A DNA stretch of 64,000 nt from contig NZ_CP046977.1 in assembly GCF_030408455.1 (NCBI RefSeq), positions 1,612,001 through 1,676,000 of the forward strand, read 5' to 3'. Within the stretch, counting starts at the first letter, position 1. Every line of letters starts with the position of its first letter. The stretch comes from Corynebacterium atrinae (GTDB taxonomy: Bacteria > Actinomycetota > Actinomycetes > Mycobacteriales > Mycobacteriaceae). This document shows positions 1-9,832 of the stretch, piece by piece. The notes beneath the pieces were generated by a model that worked only from the letters and a program-made list of their open reading frames with translations, ran no database searches and had not been told where the DNA came from. Both the position numbers and the translations under genes were made by a program.

Positions 1-523
1 GTTCGAACCCGAGCCAGCGGTGGGTCATGGGGAACCACGCCTTATAGGTCGCTTCTTTTGCGCAGAAGAGGAGGCGGTCGGCGCAGTCGATGCCGTTGAC
101 GGCGAGGCGTTCGAGTTGGGCCATTTCACCGGGGCGAGCGATGGAACTGACGACTTCGCAGGGGAGGGGTTCGGCGGGTTCGGCATCGAGGCCCATGGAG
201 CGGACATGAGTTTGGGGGGCGACCACTGCCCCGCGGAATCCCTCGGTATGGGTCATGGAGCCAGTGATGTGCGGCGGCCAGAGTGGCATGCCGCGTTCGC
301 CGCGGAGGATGGGTTCGGCTTCGCCGAGGCCAAGGTTCCGTAGAGCCTGATGGGCGCACCAACGAGCATCACCGAATTCGGCTTTGCGCAGGTCAACGGA
401 GTGAAAGACGAGGGCTTGCTCCAGGGGATGGAGGCCTTGGAAGTTCTGCAGGTCGGGGCGCTCGCGGTCGGTGATGACGTAGCAGAACTTGGCGGAGTCG
501 GGGAAGAGAGAGGAATCAAGCAT
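1..523 (-). CDS. pptT: 4'-phosphopantetheinyl transferase PptT (partial, C-terminus outside window)
   Basis: Transfers 4'-phosphopantetheine from CoA to a conserved serine of acyl and peptidyl carrier proteins, activating fatty-acid and mycolate synthases in the cytoplasm. Translation of the minus strand gives 174 residues before the window ends. Family motifs are visible: GMPLWPPHITGSMTH at about residues 78-92, the metal-binding GLDAEP at 111-116, and LLFCAKEATYKAWF at 151-164. The start ATG at 521-523 lies inside the last codons of the upstream phosphoesterase (8-nt overlap), so the two are translationally coupled. This matches the mycobacterial pptH-pptT pair. The identification is firm; only the last part of the protein is missing. 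Confidence 0.9.
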   Translation of the reverse strand, partial: MLDSSLFPDSAKFCYVITDRERPDLQNFQGLHPLEQALVFHSVDLRKAEFGDARWCAHQALRNLGLGEAEPILRGERGMPLWPPHITGSMTHTEGFRGAVVAPQTHVRSMGLDAEPAEPLPCEVVSSIARPGEMAQLERLAVNGIDCADRLLFCAKEATYKAWFPMTHRWLGFE

Positions 524-1325
524 CGTTCTCACCAACCGTCATTACTGGGTAAGGCCAAGCATTGAGGTGGCCGTGGCGTTCCCATTCGCGCGGGTAGCCG
601 AGGGAGACCTCGATGTGGGGGATGCCATCGACGAGGCGTTCTCCAGGCATGTGGAGGTGCCCGTATATGACCGCTTGAGCTTTGTAGCGCTCCGGCCAGG
701 TGCGGGTATGGCGGGTGCCGCACCACAGTCCGATCTCGGAAATGCGCATGTCCAGGGTGGGATCTTGGACGAGGGGCCAGTGGTTGATCAGGATGGTCGG
801 GCCGTCGATACGCGAGAGGCGTTTGATGGAATACGCCAGTCGGTCCCAGCACCAGGCACGAATGTCGACGAAGGGGGCGATGGCGAACTCGTCGGTCATC
901 ATGATCTGTTTTGCCCGTGCGGCGTCGATGGCTTGCTCGACGGTGAGGCCGGGTCGGCGGAAACTGTAGTCATACAGGGTAAACAGCGGAACAATTGTCA
1001 CTCCGTTGAAAACCGGGTAGGGGTCTTCCGGGGTGAAGATGTCAAGGGCGCGGCAGCCTTCCACCAGTTCGGTGTACTTGTCGCGCCCTTGAAAGCGTTC
1101 GGTAGAGCGGGAGAAGAGTTCGTGGTTGCCGGGCACCCAGATCACCTGGGCGAACCGGGAACGGAGTTGTTTAAGGATCCGGAGGACGAGGTCCGTGCGT
1201 TCTGCCACGTCGCCGGCGACGATGAGCCAGTCGGAAGGGTCGGCCGGTTGGATTTCGTCGATGCGAACCGCATTCGCTTTGACGGCTGCGTGTAAGTCGC
1301 TGACGGCCCACAATGTGGTGCTCAC
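516..1325 (-). CDS. pptH: PptH-like metallophosphoesterase (copy 1, adjacent to pptT)
   Basis: Calcineurin-type metallophosphoesterase of 269 aa. Metal-binding motifs run in order: SDLH (9-12), GDVAE (38-42), GNHE (66-69), NHWPL near 180 and GHLH near 222. In mycobacteria the gene in this position, PptH, removes phosphopantetheine from carrier proteins and opposes PptT; that function is inferred here from homology and the shared operon. I prefer the GTG at 1325 over the longer GTG at 1334, because the strong AAGGAGG overlaps the longer start and sits about 8 nt before the shorter one. A second, clearly related copy lies at 4062-4874. Confidence 0.85.
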   Translation of the reverse strand: MSTTLWAVSDLHAAVKANAVRIDEIQPADPSDWLIVAGDVAERTDLVLRILKQLRSRFAQVIWVPGNHELFSRSTERFQGRDKYTELVEGCRALDIFTPEDPYPVFNGVTIVPLFTLYDYSFRRPGLTVEQAIDAARAKQIMMTDEFAIAPFVDIRAWCWDRLAYSIKRLSRIDGPTILINHWPLVQDPTLDMRISEIGLWCGTRHTRTWPERYKAQAVIYGHLHMPGERLVDGIPHIEVSLGYPREWERHGHLNAWPYPVMTVGENDA

Positions 1326-1360
1326 GTTGGCCACCTCCTTCCTCGTGTCATCTTATGCCC

Positions 1361-2650
1361 TCACTTGTCTATCACAGCCCACTTCATCGATTGGAAACGC
1401 CAGATCACCGCCAGCATTCTCAACACGATGAAGGCGAGCAAGCCGATCCAGATACCGGTGAGTCCGCCGTCGACGGCGAAGGAGATCCATACGCCTGGCA
1501 GGAATCCGAAAAGTACAGCGCCAATGGTGATGGTGCGGAGGAAGGCAGCGTCACCTGCTCCGAGAAGCACGCCGTCGAGGGCGAAGACAACACCGCCAAG
1601 GATGATCATGCAAATCATCAGCCACCACGGCGTAGCAATCGCGTCGAGGACCGATTGGTCGGTGGTGAAGATGCGCGGAATAACACCCGCAAACAGCGCG
1701 AACACCAGAGCCAAACCCGCAGCAAAGACCATGGAGTAGATGGTCACTTTCTTGCCCACATGCTTGGCGACGTCCACCGCTCCCCGCCCGAGCGCCGCCC
1801 CTGTCAGGGCCTGCGCGGCGATGGCGAGTGAATCTAGCACGAGGGTAATGAAGTTCCACAGCTGCAGGAGGATCTGGTGCGCGGCCAATGAGGCGGTGCC
1901 AAAACGTGCTGCGACAGCCGCCGCTGAAACAAAAGCTACTTGGAAGGACAACGAACGGAGAATCAGGTCGCGGCCCATCACCAGTTGACGGCGCATGATC
2001 GACCAGCGGGGCGCCCAGCTGCCGCTATGTTCCCGGTGCAAGGCCGCGAGGAAGCAAATGGAGCTGATACCAATGCCGACAACGTTGGCCCACGCGGAAC
2101 CCACGAGGCCAAAGCGGGACACGAGGATCGGGATGAGGATGGCGCCAGGAATGACCCCGGCGAGGGTGAAGTAGAAAGGCCATCGCGTGTTTTGAATGCC
2201 GCGCAGCCAACCGTTGCCCGCCATGTCAATCAGGGTCAAGGGAATCGCTAACGCCGCGACGTGCATCCACGTTGCTGCCGCGGCAGCTGTATCGGGATTT
2301 CCGGTGATGGCGAGTGCAATTCTCTCGGCGAACAGCCACACCAGCGAGGCGATGACGAGGCCGACTCCCAACCCTACCCAGGTTGCCTGCACGCCTTCGG
2401 CGACGGCTTCTTGGCGCTTGCCCGCGCCGAAGAGGCGGGCCGAGCGGGCCGTCGTACCGTAGGAGAGGAAGGTCAGCTGGGTGGTGACGGTGGATTGGAC
2501 TGTCGTGCCCACGGCGAGGGCTGCCAGCTCGAAGGCGCCGAGCCGGCCGATGACGGCGGTGTCGAGAAGCAAGTACAGCGGCGTGGCAGCGAGGACTCCC
2601 AGGGCGGGAAAGGCGAGACCGAAAATTTGCCGGGCTGAAACGTCCTTCAT
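1361..2650 (-). CDS. dinF: MATE family efflux transporter (DinF-like)
   Basis: Multidrug and toxin extrusion protein of 429 aa with about twelve hydrophobic segments, expected to export compounds across the cytoplasmic membrane with H+ or Na+ coupling. The N-terminus has the family pattern FPALGVLAATPLYLLLDTAV followed by IGRLG. Its ATG overlaps the stop of the upstream nrnA by 4 nt (ATGA), so it is coupled to the rbfA-nrnA operon, an order also known in mycobacteria. The substrate cannot be read from the sequence, and the DinF name reflects subfamily and context only. Confidence 0.87.
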   Translation of the reverse strand: MKDVSARQIFGLAFPALGVLAATPLYLLLDTAVIGRLGAFELAALAVGTTVQSTVTTQLTFLSYGTTARSARLFGAGKRQEAVAEGVQATWVGLGVGLVIASLVWLFAERIALAITGNPDTAAAAATWMHVAALAIPLTLIDMAGNGWLRGIQNTRWPFYFTLAGVIPGAILIPILVSRFGLVGSAWANVVGIGISSICFLAALHREHSGSWAPRWSIMRRQLVMGRDLILRSLSFQVAFVSAAAVAARFGTASLAAHQILLQLWNFITLVLDSLAIAAQALTGAALGRGAVDVAKHVGKKVTIYSMVFAAGLALVFALFAGVIPRIFTTDQSVLDAIATPWWLMICMIILGGVVFALDGVLLGAGDAAFLRTITIGAVLFGFLPGVWISFAVDGGLTGIWIGLLAFIVLRMLAVIWRFQSMKWAVIDK

Positions 2651-3597
2651 CGACCAACCTGAGCCAACAAAGCCGCTACCACCTCGTCAGCATTTCCGCA
2701 GGCGGTGTAACCGGCGGCCGGGATATGGCCGCCGCCGCCCATGGCAACGGCCACGCGGGAGACGTCCACGGAATTCGAGCGCAGGGAGGCGTGCCAGAGG
2801 CCGGGGGCGGACTCTTTGAACACCACGCCCAAGTCAGTGTTGTCCAGGGAACGAACGAAGTCGACGAGGCCCTCGGCTGCGGATAGTGAGGCACTGGCCA
2901 ATAGATCGTGGTCGGCGACGATCACCGCCACCCGATGTTCACCGGCCTGGTACACGGCCACCCGGGATAACGCCTGGCCAATCATCCGTAGGTCTGCCAC
3001 GGAGCCAGAGTCGAGGAGGTCCGTCGAGATCTCCCGGATATCAATGCCCGTTCTCATGAGCTGTGCCGCGAAGGTGTGCATGGCAGCACTCCCCCACCGG
3101 AAGCCTCCCGTATCGGTGAGCAAACCGGCGTACAGGCAATGAGCGATGTGCCTGTCGATTTGCACTTCGAGCACATCAAAAAGCCTGCCCAGGATCGTCG
3201 TCGTGGACTCGGCATCGCGGACGATGAGGTTGACGGCCCCAAAACCGGCGTTGGATGAGTGGTGGTCGATGACCAAGGTGGCCCCCGCCCGCCGACCGAT
3301 GTCCTCGGCCAGCGAGCCGGTCCGATCAAGCGCCCCGCAGTCGACGGTGGTGATGAGGTCAACCTCGGGCAGCTCGTCGGAGAGGATGACCTCGTCGGCA
3401 CCGGGGATGCTCAGCAGGTTATCGGCGAAGGGGTGCGATTGGCCGATGTAGCCGGCCGCGTCCTTGCCAAGTTGGCGCAGGGCGGTGACGGTGGCGCACA
3501 CGGACCCGATGGCATCCGCGTCTGGGCGGATATGGCCGACGACGGCAATTTTGCGCGCCGGCCGGATAATCGCCGCTGCCTCGGCGTAGAGGGACAC
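2647..3597 (-). CDS. nrnA: DHH/DHHA1 bifunctional oligoribonuclease and PAP phosphatase NrnA
   Basis: Phosphodiesterase of 316 aa that degrades short RNA oligonucleotides and 3'-phosphoadenosine-5'-phosphate. Visible motifs: GHIRPDADAIGS (21-32, metal-binding DxD), TVDCGALDR near 84, the DHH signature in VIDHHSSN near 113, and the C-terminal DHHA1 glycine motif GGGGHIPAAGY near 290. The GTG start shares one base with the stop of rbfA, and the 3' end overlaps the MATE start by 4 nt. Cytoplasmic RNA-decay role is from the family; the length is normal. Confidence 0.9.
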   Translation of the reverse strand: MSLYAEAAAIIRPARKIAVVGHIRPDADAIGSVCATVTALRQLGKDAAGYIGQSHPFADNLLSIPGADEVILSDELPEVDLITTVDCGALDRTGSLAEDIGRRAGATLVIDHHSSNAGFGAVNLIVRDAESTTTILGRLFDVLEVQIDRHIAHCLYAGLLTDTGGFRWGSAAMHTFAAQLMRTGIDIREISTDLLDSGSVADLRMIGQALSRVAVYQAGEHRVAVIVADHDLLASASLSAAEGLVDFVRSLDNTDLGVVFKESAPGLWHASLRSNSVDVSRVAVAMGGGGHIPAAGYTACGNADEVVAALLAQVGR

Positions 3598-4028
3598 TAA
3601 TCTTCCGTCCGGTACGGGTTCGCGTCACCGGCGGGCTTGGCGTTTTCCTTCAGGCGCGCCAGCTCTTCGTCGCGAGCCTTGGCCCGGGCGAGCAGCTCCT
3701 CCATGTGAGCGGAGGCTTCCGGCACAGCGTCATATTCGAAGGACAGGGTCGGGGTGAAACGGACGCCGAGCTCGTCGCCGACAATCTTGCGCAGTTGACC
3801 GCGTGCGCGGTGGAGGGCCTCGGCAGCGGCGTCGAGGTCGGGTTTTTCCTCCAGGGTGCGACCGCGGACGGTGTAAAAGACGGTCGCATCGTGCAGATCG
3901 CCGGTGACGCGGGTGTCAGTAACCGTGACGAGCTCGAGGCGACGGTCCTTGACTTCGCGCTCGATAGCGGAGGCCACGATGGTCTGAATGCGCTTGGCCA
4001 TCCGGGCGGCGCGGGCGTGATCGGCCAT
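3597..4028 (-). CDS. rbfA: 30S ribosome-binding factor A
   Basis: Small KH-fold protein (143 aa) that binds immature 30S subunits and helps mature the 5' end of 16S rRNA. The N-terminus [19 protein letters not shown] and the following core ([20 protein letters not shown]) are typical, and the acidic and basic tail after residue 115 is common in actinobacteria. It lies in the infB-rbfA-nrnA order, except that a metallophosphoesterase gene has been inserted between infB and rbfA here. A good Shine-Dalgarno (AAAGGAA) precedes the ATG. Confidence 0.93.
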   Translation of the reverse strand: MADHARAARMAKRIQTIVASAIEREVKDRRLELVTVTDTRVTGDLHDATVFYTVRGRTLEEKPDLDAAAEALHRARGQLRKIVGDELGVRFTPTLSFEYDAVPEASAHMEELLARAKARDEELARLKENAKPAGDANPYRTED

Positions 4029-4061
4029 GGTGTGCTGGTTCCTTTGAGTCGACGGGGTGTT

Positions 4062-4874
4062 TTAGGTACTTGAGTCTACCTGTGCGATCCGCAGGCCCGG
4101 CAGCGGCCAGGGTCGGCGAGGTTGGTGCGCTTGCTCGAAGGGATAGCCGAGGGAGACATCGAAATGCGGGACGCCCTCGATCATCAGCTCGCGCGGCATG
4201 TGCAGATGGCCGTGGGCCACCGCGACCGCCCGGTAGCTACTGGCGAAGTCCCTGGTCAAGGTGGTGCCGCACCACAATGCCATCTCAGGGTGAAACATCG
4301 CTTGGGTGGGTTCGATGACCAGGGGCCAATGGTTGACCAGGAAGGTCTTTCCCTTAACAGCATCGAGGCGTCGGCGAGAGTAGTCCACCCTTTCGCGGCA
4401 CCACTCCGGAATGTCAACGTAGGGGGCGATGAAGAGGACGTCGTCAAGCGTGGCCCGCGCTTCGGCTGCGGCGGCGAGGGCCTGTTCGGCGGTGAGCCCG
4501 GGCGGGCGGAAAGAATAATCGTAGAGGGTAAACAGCGGGGCGACGGTGACATCACCGAATACGGGATACGGGTCCTCGGGCGTATCGACGCCCACCTCCC
4601 GCAGGGCATCAACCAGCACCCGGTAGCGCTCGCGCCCGCGAAAACGGTCGGTGATGCGGGCGAACAGCTCGTGGTTTCCCGGGGTCCAGATAACACGCGA
4701 AAATCGCCGCCGGAGGGCGGCGAGCGTATCGACGACGACGTCGATAGCCTCTGCCACATCTCCAACGACGATTAGCCAATCACCTGGCTCCGCCGGCCGC
4801 AGACGCTCAACGCGTTCGCGGTTGGCGGGCCAGGTGATGTGGAGGTCCGAGACCACCCAGAGGGTGCGCGGCAT
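4062..4874 (-). CDS. PptH-like metallophosphoesterase (copy 2, between infB and rbfA)
   Basis: Second calcineurin-like phosphoesterase, 270 aa. It keeps every metal-binding motif at the same positions as the copy beside pptT: SDLH 9-12, GDVAE 38-42, GNHE 66-69, NHWPL 181-185 and GHLH 222-225. Long shared blocks such as TPEDPYPVF and PLFTLYDYSF show recent common descent. It starts 1 nt after the infB stop, so it is expressed with infB and rbfA. Substrate is unknown; it could be a redundant phosphopantetheinyl hydrolase or a diverged enzyme. Confidence 0.82.
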   Translation of the reverse strand: MPRTLWVVSDLHITWPANRERVERLRPAEPGDWLIVVGDVAEAIDVVVDTLAALRRRFSRVIWTPGNHELFARITDRFRGRERYRVLVDALREVGVDTPEDPYPVFGDVTVAPLFTLYDYSFRPPGLTAEQALAAAAEARATLDDVLFIAPYVDIPEWCRERVDYSRRRLDAVKGKTFLVNHWPLVIEPTQAMFHPEMALWCGTTLTRDFASSYRAVAVAHGHLHMPRELMIEGVPHFDVSLGYPFEQAHQPRRPWPLPGLRIAQVDSST

Positions 4875-4875
4875 G

Positions 4876-7719
4876 TTAGTCGCGCGGAACCTCGACCTGC
4901 TCGATGACGGTGATCTTGTCCCCGACCTCGATGTTCGGGTAGGACAGGACCATACCGCACTCGTAGCCGGCCGCGACCTCAGTCACGTCGTCCTTTTCCC
5001 GACGCAGCGAATTGATCGTGGCGCTTTCGGTCACGACTGCCCCATCACGAGTGATGCGGACGGGGGCGTTACGGCGCACCTTGCCGCTTTCGACCATGCA
5101 ACCTGCGATGAGGCCCACGGAAGAAGCCTTGAAGATGGCACGGATCTCGGCGGTACCGACCTCGCGCTCCTCGTAGATCGGCTTGAGCATGCCCTTGAGA
5201 GCAGCCTCGACCTCTTCGATAGCGCGGTAAATGACGGTGTAGTAGCGGATGTCAACGCCCTCTGCGTTGGCTTCCTCGGTTGCCTTGCCCTCAGCGCGAA
5301 CGTTGAAGGCGATGATCACCGCGTCGGAGGCCGAAGCCAGCGACACGTTGGTCTGGGTGACGGCACCGACACCGCGGTCGATGATGTTGAGCTCGACCTC
5401 GTCGTCCATCTCGATCTTGAGCAGGGACTCTTCCAGCGCCTCGACGGAGCCGGCGTTGTCGCCCTTGAGGATGAGGTTGAGAACGCTGGTCTCCTTGAGC
5501 ACAGCATCCAGATCCTCCAGGGACACGCGCTTGCGGGTCTTCGCCTGCATCGCGGCCCGCTTGCGGGCGTCACGCTGAGCAGCGATCTGACGGGCAACGC
5601 GATCGTCCTCGACCACGAGCAGGTTGTCACCGGCGCCGGGGACGCCGTTGAGGCCCTGCATCTGGACGGGGCGGGACGGGCCAGCCTCTTCGACGTCATG
5701 ACCCATCTCGTCGATCATGCGACGCACGCGACCATAGGTGTCACCGACGACGATGGAGTCACCGACGCGGAGGGTACCGCGCTGGACCAGGACGGTGGCA
5801 ACGGGGCCACGACCACGGTCGAGGTGGGCTTCGATGGCCACGCCCTGGGCATCCATGTCCGGGTTTGCCCGCAGGTCGAGGGAAGCATCGGCAGTCAGAA
5901 CGACAGCCTCCAGCAGCTCATCAATGTTGATGCCCTGCTTTGCGGAGATGTTGACGAACATGGTGTCGCCGCCATACTCCTCGGCGACGAGGCCGTACTC
6001 GGTGAGCTGGCCACGGATCTTGTCCGGCTGAGCCTCCGGCTTATCGATCTTGTTCACTGCCACCACGATCGGCACGTCAGCGGCCTTCGCGTGGTTGATG
6101 GCCTCTACCGTTTGCGGCATGACACCGTCGTCGGCGGCGACCACGAGGATCGCAATATCCGTGGACTTGGCGCCACGGGCACGCATGGCGGTAAACGCCT
6201 CGTGGCCCGGGGTATCCAGGAAGGTGATCTTGCGCTCGCGGCCATCGACCTCGCGCTTGATCTGGTACGCACCGATGCCCTGGGTGATGCCACCGGCCTC
6301 ACCCGCGCCGACCTCAGCCTTACGGATGGTGTCGAGCAGTCGGGTCTTACCGTGGTCAACGTGACCCATGACGGTAACCACCGGCGGGCGCTTGGCCAGA
6401 TCGTCCTCGTCGCCGTCGTCCTCACCGAACTGCAGGTCGAAGGACTCGAGCAGCTCGCGGTCCTCGTCCTCGGGGGACACGACGTCCACGACGTAGTTGA
6501 TCTCCGCGCCGAGCAGCTGAAGAGTCTCCTCCGGCACAGCTGCGGTAGCGGTGATCATCTCGCCGAGGTTGAACAGCGCCTGGACCAATGCGGCCGGATC
6601 GGCGTTGATCTTCTCAGCGAAGTCGGACAGGGAGGCACCGCGGCGCAGACGCACGGTGGCACCATTGCCGTCGGGCAGGCGAACGCCACCAATGACGTTC
6701 GGTGCCTGCATTGCCTCGTACTCGGAACGCTTCTGACGCTTCGACTTACGTCCACGGCGCGGAGCGCCACCCGGACGACCGAAAGCACCAGCGGTACCAC
6801 CGCGACGACCGCCACGGCCTGCGCCGCCACCGCCGCCACCGGGGCGGAAGCCGCCGCCCTGGCCGCCCTGGCCACCGCCAGCGCCACCACGACCGCCACG
6901 GCCACCGGTGCCAGCAGACTTCTGCGGCATCTGACCGGGGCTCGGGTGGTTCGGCATCATGGCCGGGCTCGGACGACGTCCGCCGCCCTGTGCCGGACGA
7001 TCAGCACGATCAGCGCCCTGCTGACCACCGCGACCGCCTTGCTGACCGCGGCCGCCCGGCTGTCCGCCCTTGGCGCCGCCGGGACGAGGGCCGCCCTGGC
7101 CCGGGCCCTGGCTGCGTCCGCCACCCGGACGAGGAGCCGGACGATCAGTGCCAGAAGAGAAGGGGTTGTTAGCCACGCGGGGGCGGCCACCCGGCTTCGG
7201 CATCGGGCGCGGCATGGCCGAACCCGGGGTCGGAGCCGGGGCGGCAGGCTTCGGCGCGTCGGCCTGGGCCGGTGCCGATGAAGCGGGCTTCGGAGAGGCC
7301 GGCTTGGGGGCGGCAGGCTTCTTCGCGGCCGGGGTTCCGGCCTCCTTGAAGGTCGGCTGAGCCGGCTTGTCAGCGGGCTTCGGGGCAGACGGTGCTGCCG
7401 GGGCCGGAGCCGCGGCGGCGGGCTTGGCCGGAGCGGCTGGCTTGGCGGCAGCCGGCTTCGGTGCGCCCGGCTTCGGTGCACCGGGCTTGGGGGTGGACGA
7501 CGGCGCTGGGGCAGCGGCGTCGGCCGAAGTCTTGGGGGCAGCGTCTGCGCTGCCACTGTTGTTGTCGTAGTGAGCGCGCATCTTCTTCACCACCGGGGGT
7601 TCGATGGTGGATGATGCGGTCTTGACGAACTCGCCTTGCTCCTTGAGCGCGGCAAGTAGTTCCTTACTGGTTACGCCGAGCTGCTTAGCCAGCTCGTGTA
7701 CGCGTAGCTTTCCGGGCAC
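4876..7719 (-). CDS. infB: Translation initiation factor IF-2
   Basis: GTPase (947 aa) that brings fMet-tRNA to the 30S subunit and promotes 70S joining. An IF2_N helical domain covers residues 1-52. A very low-complexity linker follows: Ala/Pro/Lys-rich to about 165, then Gly/Arg-rich to about 325. A second IF2_N region precedes the G domain with G1 [13 protein letters not shown] near 450, G3 DTPGHEAF, G4 NKID and G5 SAK. Domains II-IV complete the C-terminus. The long linker is usual for high-GC actinobacteria. The gene is followed directly by the pptH-like copy and rbfA. Confidence 0.97.
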   Translation of the reverse strand: MPGKLRVHELAKQLGVTSKELLAALKEQGEFVKTASSTIEPPVVKKMRAHYDNNSGSADAAPKTSADAAAPAPSSTPKPGAPKPGAPKPAAAKPAAPAKPAAAAPAPAAPSAPKPADKPAQPTFKEAGTPAAKKPAAPKPASPKPASSAPAQADAPKPAAPAPTPGSAMPRPMPKPGGRPRVANNPFSSGTDRPAPRPGGGRSQGPGQGGPRPGGAKGGQPGGRGQQGGRGGQQGADRADRPAQGGGRRPSPAMMPNHPSPGQMPQKSAGTGGRGGRGGAGGGQGGQGGGFRPGGGGGGAGRGGRRGGTAGAFGRPGGAPRRGRKSKRQKRSEYEAMQAPNVIGGVRLPDGNGATVRLRRGASLSDFAEKINADPAALVQALFNLGEMITATAAVPEETLQLLGAEINYVVDVVSPEDEDRELLESFDLQFGEDDGDEDDLAKRPPVVTVMGHVDHGKTRLLDTIRKAEVGAGEAGGITQGIGAYQIKREVDGRERKITFLDTPGHEAFTAMRARGAKSTDIAILVVAADDGVMPQTVEAINHAKAADVPIVVAVNKIDKPEAQPDKIRGQLTEYGLVAEEYGGDTMFVNISAKQGINIDELLEAVVLTADASLDLRANPDMDAQGVAIEAHLDRGRGPVATVLVQRGTLRVGDSIVVGDTYGRVRRMIDEMGHDVEEAGPSRPVQMQGLNGVPGAGDNLLVVEDDRVARQIAAQRDARKRAAMQAKTRKRVSLEDLDAVLKETSVLNLILKGDNAGSVEALEESLLKIEMDDEVELNIIDRGVGAVTQTNVSLASASDAVIIAFNVRAEGKATEEANAEGVDIRYYTVIYRAIEEVEAALKGMLKPIYEEREVGTAEIRAIFKASSVGLIAGCMVESGKVRRNAPVRITRDGAVVTESATINSLRREKDDVTEVAAGYECGMVLSYPNIEVGDKITVIEQVEVPRD

Positions 7720-7826
7720 TTCTCTCCTCTTGGTTTTCTAGAGAACGAGCAAGCCCCGGGGGGTGAGCTCGAACTCTAGATGATGTCTGTGACGTTCATC
7801 GCTGATGCTTCATTACAGGGTGCTCA

Positions 7827-8150
7827 TCAGTGTTCGGTCTTCCTTACAATGTCGGGTCCGGCAGCGATTGCTGCGAGGTACGCACTTACGTGACCTGTGT
7901 CCACGGCCGTGGACACTCGGAACGCCCGCCCGAAGGCGCGACGCTGTTCCGCTAGCTCCAGTGCGGTCACGCTGGGCGTGATCCAGGCTCCCCGGCCGGG
8001 GAGTCGACGAGAGGGGTCCGCCACGAGCCGCCGCCGATATTCATCCTCAGGATCGAGGACGATGCGGAGCAATTCAGTGTCGGGTTTGCGCTCTCGGGTA
8101 GCGATGCAGGTACGGATACGGATCTCGCGGGGATCGCGGTTCTCCGTCAT
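7827..8150 (-). CDS. ylxR: YlxR family RNA-binding protein (DUF448)
   Basis: Small basic protein of 107 aa between nusA and infB, the classic position for YlxR. Key motifs are RTCIATRERKPDTELLRIV near residues 12-30 and the GRGAWI turn near 52. Homologues bind RNA, including RNase P RNA, and may modulate tRNA processing or expression of the cluster. The ATG at 8148-8150 follows GAAGGAGAC, a strong Shine-Dalgarno. The length fits the family. Confidence 0.88.
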   Translation of the reverse strand: MTENRDPREIRIRTCIATRERKPDTELLRIVLDPEDEYRRRLVADPSRRLPGRGAWITPSVTALELAEQRRAFGRAFRVSTAVDTGHVSAYLAAIAAGPDIVRKTEH

Positions 8151-8169
8151 TCGTCTCCTTCACATCGCA

Positions 8170-8252
8170 GGCTGCACTTAGGCCAACGAGTAGCTTACGC
8201 CATTTTCTTCCGGAATTGAACTCTTTCATTCCTCAGCGCGCCAAGTGCAGCC
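8170..8252. repeat. Inverted repeat in the nusA-ylxR intergenic region
   Basis: GGCTGCACTT at 8170-8179 is exactly complementary to AAGTGCAGCC at 8243-8252, a 10-bp stem closing a loop of about 63 nt in the gap between nusA and ylxR. There is no U-tract, so this is not a clear terminator. It may be an RNA processing or regulatory fold in the nusA-infB transcript. Confidence 0.4.
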
Positions 8253-8263
8253 CGATGAGCGGG

Positions 8264-9256
8264 TTAGTCAGCGTCTGAGTGGATGTCGATCTTCCACCCC
8301 GTCAGACGAGCTGCGAGGCGGGCGTTTTGCCCTTCGCGGCCGATCGCCAGGGACAGCTGGTAGTCCGGGACGGTCACCTTGGCCGTTTGAGCTTCCTCAT
8401 CGGTGACCTCGACTCGTACAACCTTCGACGGGGCCAAAGCACTCCCGACGTAGGTGGCGGGGTCTGTGGAGTAGTCGATGATGTCGATCTTTTCACCGGC
8501 AAGCTCGTTCATGATGTTGGTCACGCGCTGTCCGCGCGGGCCGATGCAAGCACCCTTGGCGTTGAGGCCTTTGACGGTTCCCGAGACGGCGACCTTAGAG
8601 CGGTGGCCGGCCTCGCGCGCGATGTTGATGATCTCGACGGAGCCGTCGGCCACCTCGGGGACCTCGAGTTCGAATAGTCCGCGGACTAGCTCTGGGTGGG
8701 TGCGCGACAGGTTGACCTGCACGTTGCGGGGGCCCTTGTTCACTCCGACGATGTAGGCCTTGATGCGGTCGCCGTGCTCGAGCTTCTCACCGGGAATCTG
8801 CTCGGCGGGAAGGAGAATGCCGTCTTGGGGGTCGGTGTCCGTGCCCAGTTGGACGATGACGATGCCGCGGGAGTTGGCGGTGACATCGCGCTGAACGACA
8901 CCGGAAACCACGCGGCCTTCGAATTCTTGGTATTCGTCGAAGGCCCGGCCGGCTTCGGCTTCCCGCAGCTTGGCGACGATCGCGTCGCGCACCGCAGGTG
9001 CGCCGAGTCGAGCAAAGTTGTCGGGGGTGTCGTCGTGTTCGGAGACAACGTCGCCGTTGTCATCCAACTCGCTGACAATGATGGTGACGGAGCCGGATGC
9101 GGTGTCGATATCGACACGGGCGCGGGATTTGTCGTCCTCGCCGCGGTACTCGCGGTACGCGTGGATCAGTGCGCCGCCGATGGTCTGCAGCAGTTCCTGG
9201 ACCGCAATGCCTTTATCTTTCTCGATGGCCTCGAGTGCTCGCAGATCAATATTCAC
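8264..9256 (-). CDS. nusA: Transcription termination/antitermination factor NusA
   Basis: RNA-polymerase-associated factor of 330 aa acting in pausing, termination and antitermination. An N-terminal polymerase-binding domain (to about 115) is followed by an S1 domain (about 120-195) and two KH domains. The KH signatures [14 protein letters not shown] and [20 protein letters not shown] are visible. Like other actinobacterial NusA it lacks the C-terminal acidic repeats of E. coli. The GTG start overlaps the rimP stop by 4 nt, which gives translational coupling and supports the start. Confidence 0.96.
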   Translation of the reverse strand: MNIDLRALEAIEKDKGIAVQELLQTIGGALIHAYREYRGEDDKSRARVDIDTASGSVTIIVSELDDNGDVVSEHDDTPDNFARLGAPAVRDAIVAKLREAEAGRAFDEYQEFEGRVVSGVVQRDVTANSRGIVIVQLGTDTDPQDGILLPAEQIPGEKLEHGDRIKAYIVGVNKGPRNVQVNLSRTHPELVRGLFELEVPEVADGSVEIINIAREAGHRSKVAVSGTVKGLNAKGACIGPRGQRVTNIMNELAGEKIDIIDYSTDPATYVGSALAPSKVVRVEVTDEEAQTAKVTVPDYQLSLAIGREGQNARLAARLTGWKIDIHSDAD

Positions 9257-9795
9257 TTGTTATCCTCTCGCCAGGCTTGAGCCTGTTCACTGTCCAAACC
9301 GGTGAGCTCAAGTTCGGCTTCCGGCGCTTTCGCGAATTCAATTTCTACCACCGCGGGCACCGATTCATCCAATTGCCACACGCGCATCTCTGGGTGCTTC
9401 TTCACGGTGCGGACCAGAACTACTTCGTCCTCGGCGTCGTTGAGGGCGCCGATGCGCCACTTCTCCCCACCGAGGGAAACCAGACGGTGGCGGTTGCGGC
9501 GCCAGTGCCGCGGCGCGGTCAACGGCGTGTCTACGCCCGGCGTGGACACCTCCAACGTGTACCCGGCACCGAGATTAATCTCCCCGCGGTCCTCCGCGGC
9601 GTCGAGAAGCGCCGAGATCTCCTGCGAGACAACTTCCAGCAGGTCGAGATCGGGGCGGTTGTCAGCATCGAGTCGGATCCCCACGACCGACTTCTTGCCT
9701 GCGCGCGTGACCTTGATGTCTTCGACATCGAGGCCGTGCCGCTGGGCAATGGGAGTGATCAAGGTGCGGAGTTGTTCAATACCGGGGAATGCCAT
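9253..9795 (-). CDS. rimP: Ribosome maturation factor RimP
   Basis: Assembly factor for the 30S subunit, 180 aa. The reading frame stays open much further upstream, but the family N-terminus begins at [18 protein letters not shown], so I place the ATG at 9793-9795. The upstream extension would also overlap the divergent lipoprotein gene. Core motifs [10 protein letters not shown] and [12 protein letters not shown] are typical of RimP. It is the first gene of the rimP-nusA-ylxR-infB operon; only about 37 nt separate it from the divergent lipoprotein gene, so its promoter must lie in or near that gene's start. Confidence 0.92.
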   Translation of the reverse strand: MAFPGIEQLRTLITPIAQRHGLDVEDIKVTRAGKKSVVGIRLDADNRPDLDLLEVVSQEISALLDAAEDRGEINLGAGYTLEVSTPGVDTPLTAPRHWRRNRHRLVSLGGEKWRIGALNDAEDEVVLVRTVKKHPEMRVWQLDESVPAVVEIEFAKAPEAELELTGLDSEQAQAWREDNK

Positions 9796-9832
9796 GGAGT
9801 CCACCCTATCGCGAGGCGGTAAGTTGTCGGAT

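Noticed and set aside
489-1295. A 268-codon plus-strand frame across the first phosphoesterase
   Set aside because: Antisense shadow of pptH copy 1; no domain and no start signal.
1326-1334. Longer GTG start for the pptT-linked phosphoesterase
   Set aside because: It would overlap its own Shine-Dalgarno; the GTG at 1325 has normal spacing.
4651-7281. An 876-codon plus-strand frame across infB
   Set aside because: Antisense shadow of the high-GC infB gene; no family resemblance, and low-complexity composition mirrors the Gly/Ala-rich linker.
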